Shown: positions 6,541 to 8,355 of the stretch, in pieces
Layout: the number at the start of each line of letters is the position of its first letter
Position numbering within the stretch: position 1 is the stretch's first letter
NCBI GenBank assembly: GCA_947166955.1
Contig: CAMVGI010000044.1
Coordinates: 1 to 8,355, forward strand
Origin: an uncultured Clostridia bacterium
GTDB lineage: Bacteria; Bacillota_A; Clostridia; Oscillospirales; Oscillospiraceae
DNA length: 8,355 bases
Direction of reading: 5' to 3'
Made by a program: the position numbers and the translations under genes
The notes under the pieces: model-generated
What the model saw: the letters and a program-made list of their open reading frames with translations, nothing else
Databases searched by the model: none
Told to the model about the DNA's origin: nothing

Positions 6541-6546
6541 CTCCGG
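6541..6546 (-). promoter_or_regulatory. mrnC ribosome binding site
   Basis: CCGGAG on the minus strand lies 7 nt before the ATG at 6533. It supports that start over any upstream in-frame initiation codon. Confidence 0.7.
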
Positions 6547-6557
6547 ATAAGAATTGC

Positions 6558-6585
6558 GGTATAAAAAACGGTAGCTCCGGCGCAA
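6558..6585 (-). promoter_or_regulatory. weak candidate promoter for mrnC-rqcH inside the tRNA terminator
   Basis: TTGCGC (6585-6580) and TATACC (6563-6558) are separated by 16 nt on the minus strand. Start would be near 6551, just before the mrnC ribosome site. Both boxes are poor matches and overlap the tRNA-Ala terminator hairpin. The alternative is read-through from the strong tRNA promoter. It is offered because there is little other room for a promoter between the tRNA and mrnC. Confidence 0.25.
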
Positions 6586-6605
6586 ATGGCCAACGCTACC
6601 GTTTT

Positions 6606-6606
<1 letters not shown>
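6563..6606 (-). terminator. intrinsic terminator after tRNA-Ala
   Basis: Twelve base pairs form between 6564-6575 and 6595-6606 (arm AAAAACGGTAGC on the minus strand), around a 19-nt loop with some inner pairing (GGC with GCC). The 3' arm runs into six T residues on the minus strand. The stem begins at the final A of the encoded CCA, so terminator and tRNA 3' end touch. Being in front of mrnC, it could limit how much transcription from the tRNA promoter reaches mrnC-rqcH. Confidence 0.85.
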
Positions 6607-6681
<75 letters not shown>

Positions 6682-6702
6682 AAACCGCTCGGAACAGATG
6701 GA

Positions 6703-6731
6703 AGTATAGCACAGGATCATTACACTGTCAA
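6703..6731 (-). promoter_or_regulatory. strong sigma-A-type promoter of tRNA-Ala
   Basis: A perfect -35 box TTGACA (6731-6726) is separated by 17 nt from TATACT (6708-6703), with an extended -10 TG one base upstream of the -10 box. Start is expected near 6696, leaving a leader of about 15 nt before the mature tRNA. This is the best promoter match in the window, as expected for a stable RNA gene. No convincing terminator lies between the alkD stop and this promoter. Confidence 0.92.
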
Positions 6732-6760
6732 GCCTAAATTTTGCTTTTTGCCGCTTTTCT

Positions 6761-7468
6761 TTATGCTCCGCGCACGTTTTTGACGTTCAGCGTGCGGAGA
6801 TACCGCTTCGCTTCCTCCGGCACACGATAGCTTTCGATCGCCTTCCGGATCGCCTTGTTGTGCGTCCACGGCTCCAGCCGACGCTGCTCGATATACGGCA
6901 GCGCGGCGTCGTACTGCTTGGCAAGCGCCGTGGCGAAATACCACGCGATCATCATATTGACATAGTACTCCTCGCTGCGAACCGACGCGACGCGCGCAAG
7001 GTACTCCTCGCGAAAGTCCCCGTCCAGATAGTGCTCCATCAGCATCCCGATCCCGAACCGGACGGCGTAGACGTGCTCCGACGCCATCCAGCGCTCGATC
7101 GCGGGCAAAAGCTCCGTGCGGTGCTTGCGGAAGATCTTCGGCGACATCTGGTCGCAGGTCGCCCAATTGTCCACATAGGGCAGAAAAGCGTCCACCGCGC
7201 GGACGGTCTCGTCGAAGTCCTTTCCGAGCGACAAAAGAAACGCATGGAGCTGGTTTTCTTCGAAATACCGGTGCGGCAGCGTTTTGAGGAATTCTCCGAC
7301 GTCTTCCCTGCCGCGCAGTTCCTTGGCAAGCGCGCGCAAATCGGGCGTGCGGACGCCGACCACCGCCTCGGGCGGGACCGTCGGGAGAAGTTTTCTCAAA
7401 AATACGCCGTATTCCGCGTCCTGCAAGGCAAACAGCCGGTCGCGGATCTCTCGTTCGATTTTTTTCAT
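6761..7468 (-). CDS. alkD: AlkD-like DNA alkylation repair protein (HEAT-repeat DNA glycosylase family)
   Basis: The 235-residue protein is all-helical in pattern and matches the DNA alkylation repair (AlkD/AlkC, HEAT-like repeat) family. These enzymes excise bulky or positively charged alkylated purines without flipping the base. GVRTPDLRALAKEL (38-51) is typical of the N-terminal repeats. Trp102 and Asp106 in DNWATCDQ, Arg137 in YAVRFGIGMLM and Trp176 in MMIAWYFATALAKQ have spacing close to the Trp, Asp, Arg and Trp that line the active cleft of Bacillus cereus AlkD. THNKAIRKAIESYR (202-215) is the C-terminal repeat. The gene follows ligA with 8 nt between, making a repair pair. The ATG at 7468 fits the family N-terminus (MKKIEREIRDRLFALQD), but no good ribosome site precedes it. 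A TTG at 7480 overlapping the ligA stop by 4 nt is the alternative. Substrate range is inferred from the family. Confidence 0.9.
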   Translation of the reverse strand: MKKIEREIRDRLFALQDAEYGVFLRKLLPTVPPEAVVGVRTPDLRALAKELRGREDVGEFLKTLPHRYFEENQLHAFLLSLGKDFDETVRAVDAFLPYVDNWATCDQMSPKIFRKHRTELLPAIERWMASEHVYAVRFGIGMLMEHYLDGDFREEYLARVASVRSEEYYVNMMIAWYFATALAKQYDAALPYIEQRRLEPWTHNKAIRKAIESYRVPEEAKRYLRTLNVKNVRGA

Positions 7469-7476
7469 AGGTGGTC

Positions 7477-8355
<879 letters not shown>

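Noticed and set aside
6534..6593. Twenty extra N-terminal residues of mrnC, including a hydrophobic stretch
   Set aside because: This segment is the tRNA terminator and leader. The ribosome site and family alignment both place the start at 6533, so there is no signal peptide.
6720..6760. Possible terminator after the alkD-like gene (AAGC and GCTT repeats)
   Set aside because: The stem would be only four pairs around an A/T loop, with no T-run, and it overlaps the tRNA promoter -35 box.

Overview
The window is a stretch of ordinary chromosomal core genes from a Gram-positive, Firmicutes-type bacterium. The gene set (hprK, murB, rapZ, whiA, mrnC, rqcH), the G+C-rich wobble positions and strong Shine-Dalgarno sites point to Clostridia, perhaps an Oscillospirales or Ruminococcaceae-like gut lineage. 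That placement is inferred from gene content and composition judged by eye, not from a search. Coding density is very high. All protein genes except rpmB lie on the minus strand, so they are transcribed from high to low coordinates.

Read in the direction of transcription, the layout is as follows. (1) 8355-6761 holds the 3' part of ligA (NAD-dependent DNA ligase) followed at once by an AlkD-type DNA glycosylase gene, forming a small DNA-repair unit. (2) 6731-6563 holds a near-consensus promoter, a tRNA-Ala(GGC) gene with encoded CCA, and an intrinsic terminator. (3) 6533-4427 holds mrnC (Mini-ribonuclease III) overlapping rqcH (NFACT protein of ribosome-associated quality control). (4) A bidirectional terminator at about 4395-4428 separates rqcH from the convergent plus-strand gene rpmB (zinc-ribbon type L28). 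(5) 3984-4194 is a divergent regulatory region with one good sigma-A-type promoter for rpmB and one for hprK. (6) 3983-1 is a tight operon hprK-murB-rapZ-whiA followed by a C_GCAxxG_C_C family gene cut by the window edge. Spacers in this operon are 18, 12, 12 and 1 nt.

Two functional themes stand out. The middle of the window concerns the large ribosomal subunit: L28 is a 50S protein, Mini-III matures 23S rRNA, RqcH works on split 50S subunits, and the adjacent tRNA carries alanine, the amino acid RqcH adds to stalled chains. The left part joins carbon-catabolite control (HprK) with cell-wall precursor synthesis and its regulators (MurB, RapZ, WhiA). The usual yvcK/glmR gene between rapZ and whiA is absent.

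I found no mobile elements, CRISPR arrays, phage genes, riboswitches or clearly new system. The most interesting observations are contextual: tRNA-Ala next to mrnC-rqcH, the missing yvcK, a clamp-motif-like LigA C-terminus, and the compact regulatory regions.
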